Shown here in pieces: positions 1 to 10,500 of a DNA stretch of 64,000 nt; positions within the stretch are counted from its first letter, which is position 1; every line of letters starts with the position of its first letter. The position numbers and the translations under genes are program-made. The notes below the pieces were generated by a model. It ran no database searches and was not told where the DNA came from. It saw nothing but the letters and a program-made list of their open reading frames with translations. Origin of the DNA: Heligmosomoides polygyrus polygyrus (Eukaryota; Nematoda; Chromadorea; Rhabditida; Heligmosomidae); assembly GCA_947396885.1 (NCBI GenBank), contig OX377204.1:47417139-47481138 (forward strand). The letters run 5' to 3'.

Positions 1-312
1 CCTGCTAGACGGCGCTGCGGCGCTCTTCTTTACCGCAATGTGCATGAAATGGGGGAGCCCCATAAAGGTGCTTAGGAGCGTGAAGAACTTAAGTGTAGTG
101 GACTCGTTACATGAATAGGACCTTAAGATTTGTTTACAATCCTGCTTATCTGAAACTTGAGTTGGAGACTACAATTAATTTGCCATCTTCAGAAATGCGG
201 CGCAACAAGTGAACAGCGAATAATCGCGGTGAAGTTGAAGAACATGTAATAAGAACGTAGAAAACCTTTGAGAACTGGAAACGTTGCCATTCTCTGGAAA
301 CTACTGGTATGT
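1..312. other. No recognisable feature
   Basis: No coding or repeat similarity was recognised. The stretch ends at the (TTTA)n tract of the LINE tail. Confidence 0.5.
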
Positions 313-560
313 CTTATTTATTTATTTATTTATTTAATACGCCGCAAGACGGCGTGCACCACCAGACAGTCAGTCAGAAAGGAAGCACTCCAAGGCACCG
401 AACACAAAAAGCCAAAAGTGGTGAACAAAAGGCTTCAGTAGGAGAAAGAAAACAAACAAAAATAACATCAGAAAAGGAAGAGAGCTCAATTAGATAGGAC
501 CCAATGAATCGACTAGATAGAGGAGAGAGCGAAGTGGCAGAATCCTTCGTGACCAACTAA
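313..560 (-). mobile_element. LINE 3' end with stem-loop and (AAAT)n tail
   Basis: Read on the minus strand, a short stem-loop (339-355, stem ACGCCG with its complement) is followed by an (AAAT)n tail at 313-336. The same layout, stem-loop then (AAAT)n, closes the CR1-type LINE at 55.4-57.5 kb. This is therefore most likely the 3' untranslated end of a non-LTR retrotransposon whose body has diverged or was never copied. The upstream limit near 560 is a guess. No coding sequence of the element is visible here. Confidence 0.5.
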
Positions 561-2337
561 ACAATAAGAAAGGCAGATTTCATAGCAGATGTTTCACTCC
601 CCCAGTACAGACTTGAAACCAGTTGAGAGGAGCTTTAATAGAAGAGCATTCATCAATAGAAGGAATAACTATAGTAGAATGTTAATATTTAAATCAATTA
701 TTTATTTGAAAAAAATCGCGTATGTATAGTAGAACTGACATAGACGGTGTAGGTGCGAGAACCAGCTAACATTGCAAGTTAAACAGTGTGTCATGTGTTT
801 AGTCCATAGCTCTCAGGGCACGCACCGCCAGGCGGATCCCGTCTTTCAGAGACCTCATTATACTGGTACGCACCTCGGCGGCGGCCAGAAAGCAAAAGAA
901 AAGAAATCGGCTTGTAAAAAAGAGATCAGATGTTTTAACTGAATACAAAAATCAATACATGGTATATGTCCCTTTGGTTTAGAGCTTGATGTGATTTTCG
1001 ATACAAATATCTACTGTAGGATATTTTGTCAATAACCGCAATAAGCAATTCCTATTCGCGAACGGTTGTCACAGCATTAAGGGGGAATTAATGGATCGAG
1101 ACATTTTAAGCTACGAAGAGACGCCTCTGAAAGTCTGTTCAAGGTCATCGGAGGGCCCCGTACGTCTACATGAGGCATTAAAGGAGTGTTATGGCATATC
1201 AGTAGTTGCTACCGCAAACAAGGCCGCCGCTCCAAATATCATTCAGAATTTCAATTTGAGTAACCGACGATAAAAAACAAACTCTAGCCTCAGGGGGCAA
1301 TGATGTCAGAGGATTGCTTGCCTCATTCGAGCGAGAATCGCAAAGGTTGAGCACTCAGATTCTGACGCTTAAGACCCTCATGTTGTAGCGAGTAGTGATT
1401 TATAGCGGCCATAATCCTAAAAAGTAGAAGCTCGACCTCGTCCGAAGGCTAATAAGCCGACAAGGACGTCGTACGGGCGGTTAATGTTCGAAGACAGGGC
1501 GACAAGCCCTTGTCAGTGGCAGTGCGACCAGTTAATTAACAACAGACTACTGTGCGAGACAGAATTATTGGCAGCCTTTCTACTTAATTGGTTTCCCTCG
1601 TCACTATGTCTGTAATGCATGAGATTTAAGTGCGCTCAGCCGAATGAAAAGACCTTTCAAATGCGTGAGCTTCTCAAATTTGCCTGATTCGCGCCGCCGT
1701 ATTTTCTCAGCAGCTCTTCGTCGATAGCGTGTAGCAATCAATGTGGGCTACTCAAAAAGTGCTTGGGCAGACTACTAAACTCGTTCAGACTAAGCAATGC
1801 GCCTCACGTAAGCTTTTTTTGACGCAGTTCCGGCAAAAAGAAAAAAACATGAAAGAGAAAAATTCAACGGCAAATAACCATTTTGTGGCATGTTCCACGC
1901 ATTACACAGACTCCACGTGATATCACAGAGGCATTCATCCGGTGGTGTGTTCGACAAACTGTGATCAGCTGCTGATGAGCAAGTCAGTGTTCTGCCCTTC
2001 TCTAACCAGACCCGCACGATGTCACCGATCTGAGGAGATGGAAGTTAGCACGAAGCATGGAAGCTGTTTTTTGCACTTAAAATAAACATAAACGGTTCTT
2101 TAATATCACGTAAATGGATTATGTGTACTATGCGGTCAGGTAATTACACATATTAGTAATCTTTTCACGACGTATCTCATTAAAGAGGAATCGGTCTCAG
2201 CTGAACGCCTTTTCGATGGTCTCGTTTGCATGTTTTTCAATGTTGGAAAGGACACAACAGGTGTCGATAAGCTTACAAAAAACTGTGGTCACCCTTTCAA
2301 GACTGACGCTTTTAAAAAGAGTTAGTGATGAAATGTT
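561..2337. other. No recognisable gene
   Basis: Only short unrelated open frames are present, none with a recognisable domain. No long inverted or tandem repeat was seen. It may be intron, intergenic DNA or old repeat. Confidence 0.4.
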
Positions 2338-2391
2338 GTGCATCCACATTGAAGCTCTCCCAAGATCGTGAGAGCTTCAGTGTGGATGCAC
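2338..2391. repeat. 22-bp hairpin with 10-nt loop
   Basis: Arms at 2338-2359 and 2370-2391 are complementary over 22 bp except for one pair, which becomes a G-U wobble in RNA. The loop is 10 nt. Size and pairing resemble a small-RNA precursor, but nothing shows that it is transcribed. It could equally be a terminal hairpin of a decayed mobile element. Confidence 0.7.
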
Positions 2392-2789
2392 GTGGAGGTG
2401 AATGTGTGAATTTTTGGGTGGAAACATACTTCTTGTAGGCAAAGTATTGAAACCAACTGAACACAAACGCAGAAGCTCGCATTTTATTTTAAAAATCGTT
2501 GCAAAGATTTTTGCTAGTTAGAGGTTTAGACAATCCGTCGTTAGTTCTGAGTCACCCAAGGAGCACGGAGCTGCAGTGGAAGACTGCTACGAAGAGAAAA
2601 ATGAAAAATTCCTTTCCAGATTAAAGGACTAATGAAAATCCAGCTGCCAACCTAAATTTAGGTGACCGCCAAAGGAACGGAAGCAGAAACAAAATTTGCA
2701 GTTTAGCATAGGCTTAATGGCCGTCCAGCCCCTTTCCATTGAACGTTCCATTCCACGTTTCCGCTATCCCACATAGAAGCCATCAAGTT

Positions 2790-3395
2790 TCTGAACGCTT
2801 CCTAGAACACATGCCATTATCATTTCTGGCAGACCTTAGAGGGCGAGGCGATCATCGCGTCGCTCCCTCATCTGGAAATCGCTGCGCTGTGAACGGCACG
2901 AGATTAATATCTGAACATAATCTCCAACATCTTATCATCATCTACCCCATATTGTATGAACACTTCGCTTCCCTCGTCGCGAGGTGTTCGTACCTGTTCT
3001 ATAGCGAACACATTTTATCGCACGCAATTATCAGCATCGCCACGCGATGGAGATATCGCCCCGTTTCAAGCAGCGATGAATTCATCGCCCGGCGAAGCAG
3101 TTCTGCCTCTTTCCACCTATGGCCTGCATGATAGCTCTATCCGAGCGCGAGCCAGGTCTACAACTTCTATAAAAGTAATTGTTTAATATCAGGAATCCTC
3201 TGAGGAAACCGAGGGAACACAGAAAGCCGGCAATAAGGTTATCTCTGGTAATTTTTTATAGTTTTTCTATTATCTCGGTTAAAAAGTTATTTCATCTATC
3301 TCTTATCTCTTATCTGTTGTCGCTCGATCGACATGTAAGGTTATCATTACGTCGCGTCGCGCCGCGATGATGTTCTGAACGCTTCCTTAAGGTTA
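2790..3395. repeat. CATCGC/GCGATG-rich palindromic repeat region
   Basis: The motif GCGATG and its complement recur in alternating orientation between about 2840 and 3110. The words TCTGAACGCTTCCT and TTCTGAACGCTTCCT mark both ends (about 2790 and 3376). A roughly 70-bp part (3319-3390, with GTCGCGTCGCGCCGCGATG) recurs at about 16507-16580, so it is dispersed. Open frames inside are shadows of the repeat. Confidence 0.5.
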
Positions 3396-3470
3396 GTGCT
3401 GAAGTTGCTGTTGCGCATGCGTCCCAGAATGCCACCAACACCCTCTCAACTTTGCAGTTAGTAAACATTG

Positions 3471-3625
3471 GATCCGAATGAATCATTTTCGACTATCCGA
3501 TTCGGATATCCCTTTCAGAATAAACCAACTATCCGGCCCCGCGAAATAGCCCTTATCCGAATCATCCAGTTATCCGAACTCTGGAGAAATATGATGATTC
3601 AGATAAAATCGGATAACCAGTTCAT
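3471..3625. repeat. TATCCGAAT/ATTCGGATA palindromic array
   Basis: At least seven imperfect copies of ATCCGAA-like words occur in both orientations within about 150 bp. The array folds on itself in many registers. It resembles the TTCGAA elements elsewhere in the window in design but not in motif. Confidence 0.6.
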
Positions 3626-3654
3626 TTTCCTCGCTCCATTTTGAAATCGCGCAA

Positions 3655-4340
3655 TTTGGATGCAGGAACGCTGCTGAGCAGAGATGTGCGGAATTTCCGT
3701 TTCCCTGTTCCGAATTCTGGGTTTCGCTCGGTTTTATGGTTAGTTCTTACGTTCCGTGCCGTGTTCCGCTCCGTTTTCGGACGGTCATTCACCTCTTGAA
3801 CTCGAGCGAAACACTGAAGAAAGAGGTTAAGTATACGTCGCCTTTTTGTGAGTGTGTTGCTTTGAAAACGGTGTCGGAGTAATAGAGGAATTGGATTCAT
3901 TTTTCGTTCCTTGAAACGATGTACTACCGAATAGTGAAAGGCAACAAAGGTCTCATAGGTGTTCTAATCAAGAATCAAATTCCTTATCCGGAGCATGCTT
4001 ATCTTTCTTCCTCTGTCTGCCTTAGAACACCAATTCTAGATCTGAGTTCTGTAAGCACTTTTAGATTGCTAACATTGCTTTCCATAAAGTCATCGGATCT
4101 ATCCTAGTGGGAGGAGACCATGCGATGTATTTCCTCTCCTCCTCTCCTTTGAGTTTGCCTCAGAGCTTCACTTACTGCTAAAAATGCTATGGTACCCATA
4201 CGAACTCAGGTAGTGGGATCGTGTCGTAAGATGCCGAACGCAACCGTGACCTTACAATTAGTTCTCCCAGGACCTTCTCCCAGTTAGGATAGATCGGGGC
4301 ATTCAGTAAGGTCGGTCAAATGTCAGGAGTGTCATCTCTG
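3655..4340 (+). repeat. Dispersed repeat W, copy 1 (TTCCG array plus unique body)
   Basis: A stretch rich in GTTCCG/CGGAAT words (about 3685-3785) is followed by a body that matches, in inverted orientation, 51340-52050. Shared landmarks in order are the TTCCG array, GTCGCCTTTTTGTGA, CTTGAAACGATGTACTACCGA, GAACACCAATTCTA, a GGAGGAGA purine block and CTATGGTACCCAT. No transposase or RT is seen. Ends and target duplications were not resolved, so the class is unknown. Confidence 0.6.
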
Positions 4341-4599
4341 GCATCTTATTCGTCAGCTGGGTTTATTGCGTTTAAAATATTTTGTTCCTTTTTAGGGGAA
4401 GATTTTGCATAAACTTCAATTTATTACACTAGCAATGTTTAAAGATTCAGCTTAGTAATGATGCGAATACAAGCATTTTTTATTGCTATATGTTGCCGCA
4501 AAAGAGTCGCCCGCTGCGCTGCTCGCTTCCTAAATTCATTAATGGCCACTTAGTTGTTACTACCATTATGGATACATATTTTTGAAAAATTAAATGGAG

Positions 4600-4730
4600 T
4601 AATGAGTTTTGAGTTAGTTCCGTTTCCTTGTTTCGTATTCCGGTTTCCACACCTTTTGAGCTCCTCCGTTCCGTATTCCGTGTCCCGATTTACTCCAAAA
4701 AAATTTCGCATATCCCTGCTGCTGAGTCAT
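4600..4730 (-). repeat. TTCCG-rich array, isolated copy
   Basis: Repeated GTTCCG/GTATTCCG words run for about 100 bp and end in TTTCGCATATCCCTGCTGCTGAG. On the minus strand this end resembles the start of the array in repeat W (GCTGAGCAGAGATGTGCGGAA). It is probably an independent copy of the array part of W. Confidence 0.5.
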
Positions 4731-5495
4731 ACGTTTTCGCGCCCTAATGAAATAGTGTCGTAATGACGTCGAGTACATTTAGCACGCTGCTGAGCATTAG
4801 CGTCGATCTCGGCATCTTTTTCTTCAAATATCATGTTTCACTGCCGAAGGACAGGAAGGACGGGGACTGAGGGAGAGAAATGATTAAACACATACTCTGA
4901 TCGACACTTCGCTATTTCACACTGTATAGCATTCGGCGCAAATTGCGTCAGGGGTGGGGGTCACCATGTAGAGCAGCCCCATCCCGCGCCTTGTGCTGCA
5001 CGAAATTAAAATTATTATTAAACACCGGCGAATCCTACCTCATTGGTGAACTGCATTAAGTTTTATTTTCAAATCAGCTGAAGAAAAATCGTTGCAGGAC
5101 CACGCAAATTATCATTTTTGTAGTAAGTCCCTGAGGTCCATCATCTGTGAGCGAGAAACTGTTGAATAGAGGAAGCATAACCGGGCAAGAAGTAAACCTT
5201 AATTCAACCAACTTCACTACCACACTCAACATGCTATGGAGAACACAGGAAAGGAAGACACATTTGTTCTGAAATCGAATAAGTAATACAGTGCGTTTCA
5301 AAAGTATTTATCCACTCTAAAACTTGCCCCTAGCTCGTTTAGCGTTCGTTTCTGCAGGCTCGCACTAGCTCCTCTAGATTCCTCGTAGTCGAGAATAGGT
5401 AACAACTCGCTTTTAAGAATTTTTTCCCGTGTCACACGAGAAACACACTTCTTTGAAGAAAATTGGTTGCAAATTGGCGTTTCAAACGTGTGTAT
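4731..5495. other. No recognisable gene
   Basis: No coding similarity. A short G-rich patch (about 4950-4970, GGGGTCACCATGTA) has a weak partner near 6365-6385 that is too short to interpret. Confidence 0.4.
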
Positions 5496-5729
5496 TATAG
5501 TTGTGCTCGAGTGGTTTGAGTTGACCTATTCGAATAGGTATTCGAATGATTTTCATTCGAATTTGAATATTCGAATTCGAATGTTGAAGAATCGTGTTTT
5601 TCGAATATATTCGAATTCGAATGTTCAAAAAATCGAGTTTTTCGAATATATTCGGAACTCGAATGCTCGAAAATTGCGGGTATTCGAAACCATTCGAATA
5701 TTCGAAAATTTTGCGAGGGCACAACTGTA
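5496..5729. mobile_element. TTCGAA palindromic element with terminal inverted repeats
   Basis: A 234-bp unit is bounded by TATAGTTGTGCTC (5496-5508) and its near-complement GAGGGCACAACTGTA (5715-5729). The interior is dominated by ATTCGAAT, TATTCGAA and GAATTCGAAT words. These are palindromes, so the strand could fold into many alternative stems. Related arrays lie at 23505-23705, 33466-33560, 36305-36520 and 57955-58255. It is a MITE-like element by shape. No target duplication could be fixed with confidence. Confidence 0.6.
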
Positions 5730-5779
5730 GCGTGTATGCACTTGTGAAAAACAAACTTTTACTCTCGGACGTTCGGGTT

Positions 5780-6130
5780 TGATGAGCCGAACAGTCTCCT
5801 CTCAGCCACGCCCCCTTCTACAGAATTGCAACTGCAGCTGCCAACAGAAACTGCGTTTGCTATTCTGTTGCTATTCGGGCGCAGTGAGTAGCGCGCTTGA
5901 TGCGTCCCGCGCCCCCGTCTCTGCGCACTCTCGCTGTCTGCGCTCTGACTGGGTCGCGCGCCGTCGTCTCTCGCGCTGTCACGCTGTCTGCGTCTCTCGG
6001 TGGGGAGCGCGCCATCGGCCAGGGTCTCCGCGTTCTCGGGCACTGCGCATGCGTCTGTGCATATTCTCGCGCTCGCGAAGATTATCGAAGCCGTCTTGGC
6101 GCGATCAATACTGCCGCCGCCGTCTAGTCT
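5780..6130. other. GC- and CpG-rich island
   Basis: The base composition shifts sharply to GC, with repeated CGCTGTCTGCG and TCTCGCGCT words, inside otherwise AT-rich DNA. It could be a promoter-proximal or 5'-UTR region or part of an unrecognised element. Open frames on both strands here are composition artefacts. No gene could be attached to it. Confidence 0.4.
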
Positions 6131-6520
6131 AGACAATAGACATTTCTATTTATTGCATATGAAGTTTAAGTTTTTAATGAAGCCTTTAAGAGGCATGCCC
6201 GCGTGATTTCAACCGTGAAATAAGGAATTTAACTGTGAAGGTGTCGAAGAGTTCGGGAAGCGTGAGACGGTCTACAGCAAGTGTGTGAGACAGTCCACAT
6301 CAAGTAATGATTGCATTCCTTATTGGAAGTGTTAGAGAATTTCGCGCAAATAGGATTGGCGTGGGGAGGGGGTAGGTCACCATGTACTCAGTGAATATTC
6401 GCTTTGATAGGAAGGCACTTGCACGTCCAATTACATCAGAAATGGCCTACCTCAGTTCATCGTGGTGGAGAACACAACAATGCTGCAAAATTTTTAAAGT
6501 TTATTACGAAATAACTTCTT
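6131..6520. other. No recognisable gene
   Basis: No coding similarity or repeat was recognised before the (AT)n tract. Confidence 0.4.
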
Positions 6521-6524
6521 ATTT

Positions 6525-6565
6525 CAATATATATATAAAATAAATAAATATATATATATATATAG
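6525..6565. repeat. (AT)n microsatellite
   Basis: Alternating TA with AAATAAAT interruptions directly precedes the TIR element. Confidence 0.8.
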
Positions 6566-6576
6566 ATTTATGTATA

Positions 6577-7347
6577 CAGGGTGTCTCAAAAAACTGTATA
6601 CACTGTTTGAAAGATGATACTCTTGCTCAAAGGTACTGAAGAAGTTAAAGGCTCATATAAAATCCTAAGAAAACAGAAATTTTCTGGTATATGAGCGGTA
6701 AGGAATGCGCCAGGCACTCGTCTGAAATTTTGCAATTTACACTCGATTGATTGTGTCTGGCTTGATTGTTTTCGGGTTGTCCGGAAAGGTTTTCGACCTC
6801 CAACTTTAGAGAGGGACTTTTTGGCAACACTTTACCTTGGAACGAGATTTCTACGGCGTGTTAATAGTCGAGATTGCGCCATGCTTCTGTCTGAAATCCT
6901 GCATTTCCGACCTGATTGATTGTGGATGGGCTGAATGCTTGATACAACCTTTTTACTACTTGGCCTTATTAACATGTGATGTGCTTCTTTTAACGTTTAG
7001 AACTTGACATTTACAAAATGCTATTATTTTTAAACAGTAACTGCACTTATAAGGGATACCCTGCATTTTTCGCATGCATTGAAGTGTTTTCAAGTCTGAA
7101 CTTTAAAAGAAGCACAAATCCATCGATACGGCCACTTTCTGAATAAATTATAATAGGTGTTAAATCGAAACACAATTAGTCGAGTGTAAATTCAAAATTT
7201 CAGACAAGTGCATGGCGGATTTCATACACATGCCAGAAAATTTCTATTTTCTTGGGATTTCAATATGAGCTTTTAACTTTTTCAGTACCTTTTCTGAGCA
7301 AAGTTATCACCTTTCAAACAGTGTATACAGTTTTTTGAGACATGCTG
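6577..7347. mobile_element. Non-autonomous TIR element (family Y), 771 bp
   Basis: The element starts CAGGGTGTCTCAAAAAACTG (6577) and ends with the near-complement (…TTTTTTGAGACATGCTG, 7347). Inverted repeats run about 185 bp (6577-6757 and 7162-7347). The flanks read TATA on both sides, compatible with a TA duplication (Tc1/mariner) or a 4-bp one. There is no transposase; the centre holds only AT-rich sequence. A truncated second copy is at 45001-45615. Assignment to Tc1/mariner is an inference from the terminal word and the TA flank. Confidence 0.75.
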
Positions 7348-7464
7348 TATACACAGTTATATACACGCATATATGCCATGTATATGCATATGTATGTGCG
7401 TATACATGCATATACACATACATATTTATATACGTATATATACAAATAAATAAATAAATAAATA
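7348..7464. repeat. TATA/CATATA simple repeats and (AAAT)n
   Basis: Imperfect TATACACATA repeats are followed by TATATACGTATATATA and (AAAT)n at about 7443-7464. The palindrome followed by (AAAT)n resembles the LINE tails at 313-355 and 57480-57513. It could be another LINE 3' end, but nothing else supports that. Confidence 0.5.
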
Positions 7465-7465
7465 T

Positions 7466-8087
7466 AGGTTAATGGCATCGAGCTCCCACGCGCTTCGGTT
7501 TTTAAATGCCTGGGATCAGCAGTAGCATCCGATGGCAATCTGATGACTGAAGTCTCGCGTGAGTGCAGCTTGGTCAAAGTGGTGCTCGTTGACTGGCGTG
7601 CTCTGCGATAGGAAGATACCATAGCACCTGAAGTCGAAGATCTATAGATCAGTCGTCCGGCCGGTAGCAATGTACGGCGCTGAGTGTTCGCCTGCGACCA
7701 GGGAAGTTGAAACGCGCCTCAGCGTCATGGAGACGAAGATGCTGCGCTGGACGGCTGGAGTCACGCGCATGGACCACATCCGAAACGATGTCATTCGGCA
7801 GAAGTTCGGTGTCGCGCCGATAGCGGACAAGATGCGCGAAGCTCGCTTACGATGGTACAGCCACGTTTTGCGTGGAAAGGAAGACAGCGCCCGCAAAATA
7901 GGCCTTAACTTCGAGGTTATTGGAAAGCGGCCTAGAGGGCATCCGAAGCAGCGCTGGTCTGACACCTTACGTATGGATTTGAAAGTAGCTGGTGTCCACC
8001 CTGATCTAGCGCTGGAACGGGAAGGGTGGCGTCATGACACCAGAAAAGGGAACCCCGCTACGAAGCGAGACAGACGCTGAAGAAGAA
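7466..8087 (+). pseudogene. RTE-type LINE, 3'-terminal fragment (RTE-1)
   Basis: The C-terminal part of an RTE-clade polyprotein, downstream of the RT catalytic core. It begins at the VNGIELP region, has frame breaks near 7550-7660, and then reads openly from 7670 to 8080 through ETKMLRWTAGVTRMD, KFGVAPIADKMREARLRW and KRPRGHPKQRW to a terminal DRR. The 3' end is GCTGAAGAAGAA, the family's short GAA tail. It is 5'-truncated directly against (AAAT)n. The sequence is very close to the copies at 27.9 and 62 kb and belongs to the same subfamily. It cannot transpose by itself because the endonuclease and RT core are absent. Confidence 0.9.
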
Positions 8088-8101
8088 TACATATATATAT
8101 A

Positions 8102-9234
8102 CCAGACGTTCAGCGGCCGAACATCTGTTCAAGGCTTCGAAGCTTCGCACCCACCAAACCCCTGAGAGTAGAACAACCCCAATCTTCCTAAGGCCTTTTT
8201 TACTTTTGTTACAGTAAAAAATCGTTTTACTGCATAGATTAGTCAGCGGGATATGGTAGAGCAGAATTTTCACTGCTCCTATGAATCTCATCCACCACCT
8301 ATCGCATGTACGCGATTTATTCTCCGAAGTGGTCGTTCTCTACGTGGCGAGAAACAGATCATGATAGTCCCTATCCGAAGTGCTTAATCTGTGGAAAAAT
8401 AACTAAAATTATTCGGTACTGGTCGACAGGTTGACAACGTTTACTGTCCGACGGCAATGATACTGCTATGAATCCCACATTCACCCTCTCCTCCCTACCT
8501 CCTCCCCCCTGCTAATACTTCCTTACCTATGTGCTGGCCAAGAAACGGAGTGAGAGTCAAGCACGCACATGTGACTCTGAGTCCCGACTTACGCGTTGCG
8601 ACGTTGCCACGAACGTTATGACAGTCCTTTTGGCCGCCGACGCACGTGCCGCGACTTCTGTGATCCGTCTTTCGAAACTCGACGCACACTGGACGATACT
8701 GATGGAAAATACCGATCCTCGTTAATCCCCCTCCAGTGGTACCGCTTTGTTGATCCACTCTTTACTGGTCCCCCTCTTGCTGGTTCACATACTCGGAATC
8801 GCTACGCAAATTGGACGTCTGCGTCACGCCTTCTGAATCCCAACGCGCTTTGGACGACGTACTCAACACGTCTTCTGAATCCCAACGCGCGTTGGATGAC
8901 GTCTTCAGCACGCCTTCTGAAACCTGATGCACGTTGAACGACGTCTTCAGCACTTCTTCTGAATCCCTGCGCACGTTGGAGACGTCTAGGACACGTTTTC
9001 TGATTCCTTGCTCTCCCTACTTGGCCCTCATCCTTAGCCTGACGCGTTTCCCGGTGAATATATATCTTAAACTTAGGTAATCCGACGCCAAGGTTATAAA
9101 ATCGCCAGCAATCTCCCATGGCTGAGCTGAAAGAAAACCCGGCGGACATACGCCGCACTGTCGTAGGCATCTCTTGACTTCAGTCCCCCTCTCCGTGATG
9201 AACACGTGACATTATCCGATTATGCATAGTAGGA
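8102..9234 (-). mobile_element. Non-autonomous Helitron-like element, copy A
   Basis: On the minus strand it begins TCCTACTATGCATAATCGG (from 9234) and ends ...CCGCTGAACGTCTGG (to 8102), followed by T. The 5' start matches copy B, and TCCTACTA resembles known Helitron starts. Copy A is about 1133 bp and contains a 42-bp minisatellite (about 8815-9010). Its 3' hairpin has decayed: only one arm is intact. The base preceding the 5' end is G, not the usual A. There is no Rep/helicase coding sequence, so it would need a helper. It lies in inverted orientation to copy B, 746 bp away. Confidence 0.75.
8815..9010 (-). repeat. 42-bp minisatellite within Helitron-like copy A
   Basis: About four and a half degenerate units share TTCTGAATCCCAACGCGCG and TGGACGACGTC words. 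They are the reverse complement of the array in copy B. Because 42 is a multiple of three, frames stay open across the array, so the short ORFs here are artefacts. Confidence 0.8.
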
Positions 9235-9980
9235 CACACACTTTTCAAATCAAACTGGGCGCTTTTCTCGTCAAACTGGACACTTCTAAACTCGCCTAAG
9301 ACTTTTGAAATCAAAAAGAACTCTTCTAAATTGAAACAACTTTTATACAGGTTAAACTACAGACTCAATAAGATGGTTAGAAAAATTTTTTGTTCAAGGA
9401 AAATTTAGAATAAGTTTTTTAAATATTTTTTCACTTTAGCTGCCCGAATGAGCGCAATAATTTTATAAAATTTTTACATTTGGAAAAATATAACAAATTA
9501 AATTTTGTTTCAAAGCGCAGCAAATCTGCAACTATAAAAGACCAGATTGCGCCACCCACTCGAAAAGCTCATCGCGACTTTTATTTGATTGATAGTGTAA
9601 GTGCTGTTTACAGTGAACAAGGAGCCATGTACGTTCTCAACCATTGCACTTGTTACATTGCTTACAGTTGTTTTTGTTCGAGGAAAATTTCAGTATGATT
9701 TCTTTAATCCTTTAATTCAGTTACCCAGTAAATGAACACTTTGTTTCGAATTTTAAAAAATTCTATTTTTTCTTGGAAAAATAATGCTTTGTAGCTTGTT
9801 TTAAAGAATAGAATGCGCAAATTTTTAGTGCCGTAAAAAGAGACTACGCTATGCACTCTTCCAAGGCGTCGCGAATTTCATTTGATTGGTAGTGTAAATG
9901 CTGCCTACATGAAACAACAAGGTGGGACATGCGCGTTCTTCACAATTGTTCTTGTTGCATTGTCAACAGGTACGTATAAA
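9235..9980 (+). repeat. Dispersed repeat X, left part of an inverted-repeat transposon
   Basis: AT-rich DNA built of two related ~300-bp modules in tandem (about 9375-9668 and 9668-9975). Each contains AAGGAAAATTT-like, TTTTAGTGCC-like, ATGCACTC and GTAGTGTAAATGCTG-like words. The second module is matched in inverted orientation by 13320-13475. Other copies are at 44380-45000 and 60545-60910. The outer edge carries TCAAACTGGACACTT, which recurs at the edges of the other copies (TCAAATTGGACACT). The short frames here are not credible genes. Confidence 0.65.
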
Positions 9981-10214
9981 TCCTACTATATATAGTCGGC
10001 TAATGTCACGTGTCCGTCACGGGAAGGGGGACTGAAGCCAAGAGACGCCTACGGCACTGCGGCGCATGCCAGCCGGGCTTTCTTTGAGCTTAACCATGGG
10101 CGATTGCTGGCGAACTATGTCCTTGGCGGCTGATCGCCCAAGTTTACGATATTTTGAGTGGGCAACGCGCCAGGGTATGGATGAAGATCAACTGCCCAGC
10201 GCCGGGAATCGGAA

Positions 10215-10500
10215 GACGTGCCGCAGACGTCGTCCAACGTGCGACGTGATTCAGATGACGTGTTGAAAATGTCGTTCAACTTGCATCAGGATTCAAAAAA
10301 TGTGCTGCAAATGTCATCCAACGTGCGTTGGGGTTCTAAAGACGTGCTGAGGCCGTCGTCCAATGTGCATAGGGATTTAGAAGACCCGGTGAAGATGTCT
10401 TTCGACTTGCGTCGGGATCGACAAGACGTGCTGAAGGCATCGTCCAATGTGCGTAGGGATTCAGAAGACGTGCCGCAGACGTCTAACTTGCGCAGGGACA
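10215..10500 (+). repeat. 42-bp minisatellite in Helitron-like copy B
   Basis: Units begin at 10215, 10257, 10299, 10341, 10383, 10425 and 10467 at exact 42-bp spacing, with consensus like GACGTGCTGAAG followed by TCGTCCAATGTGCGTAGGGA and TTCAGAA. The in-frame reading is a 14-residue repeat around SSNVRRDSEDVLK, a by-product of the period rather than evidence of a protein. Degenerate units also occur in copies A, C and D and at 18955-19036. Confidence 0.9.

Noticed and set aside
10215..10500. CRISPR-like repeat spacing
   Set aside because: The units are contiguous tandem copies with no unique spacers, and the genome is eukaryotic.
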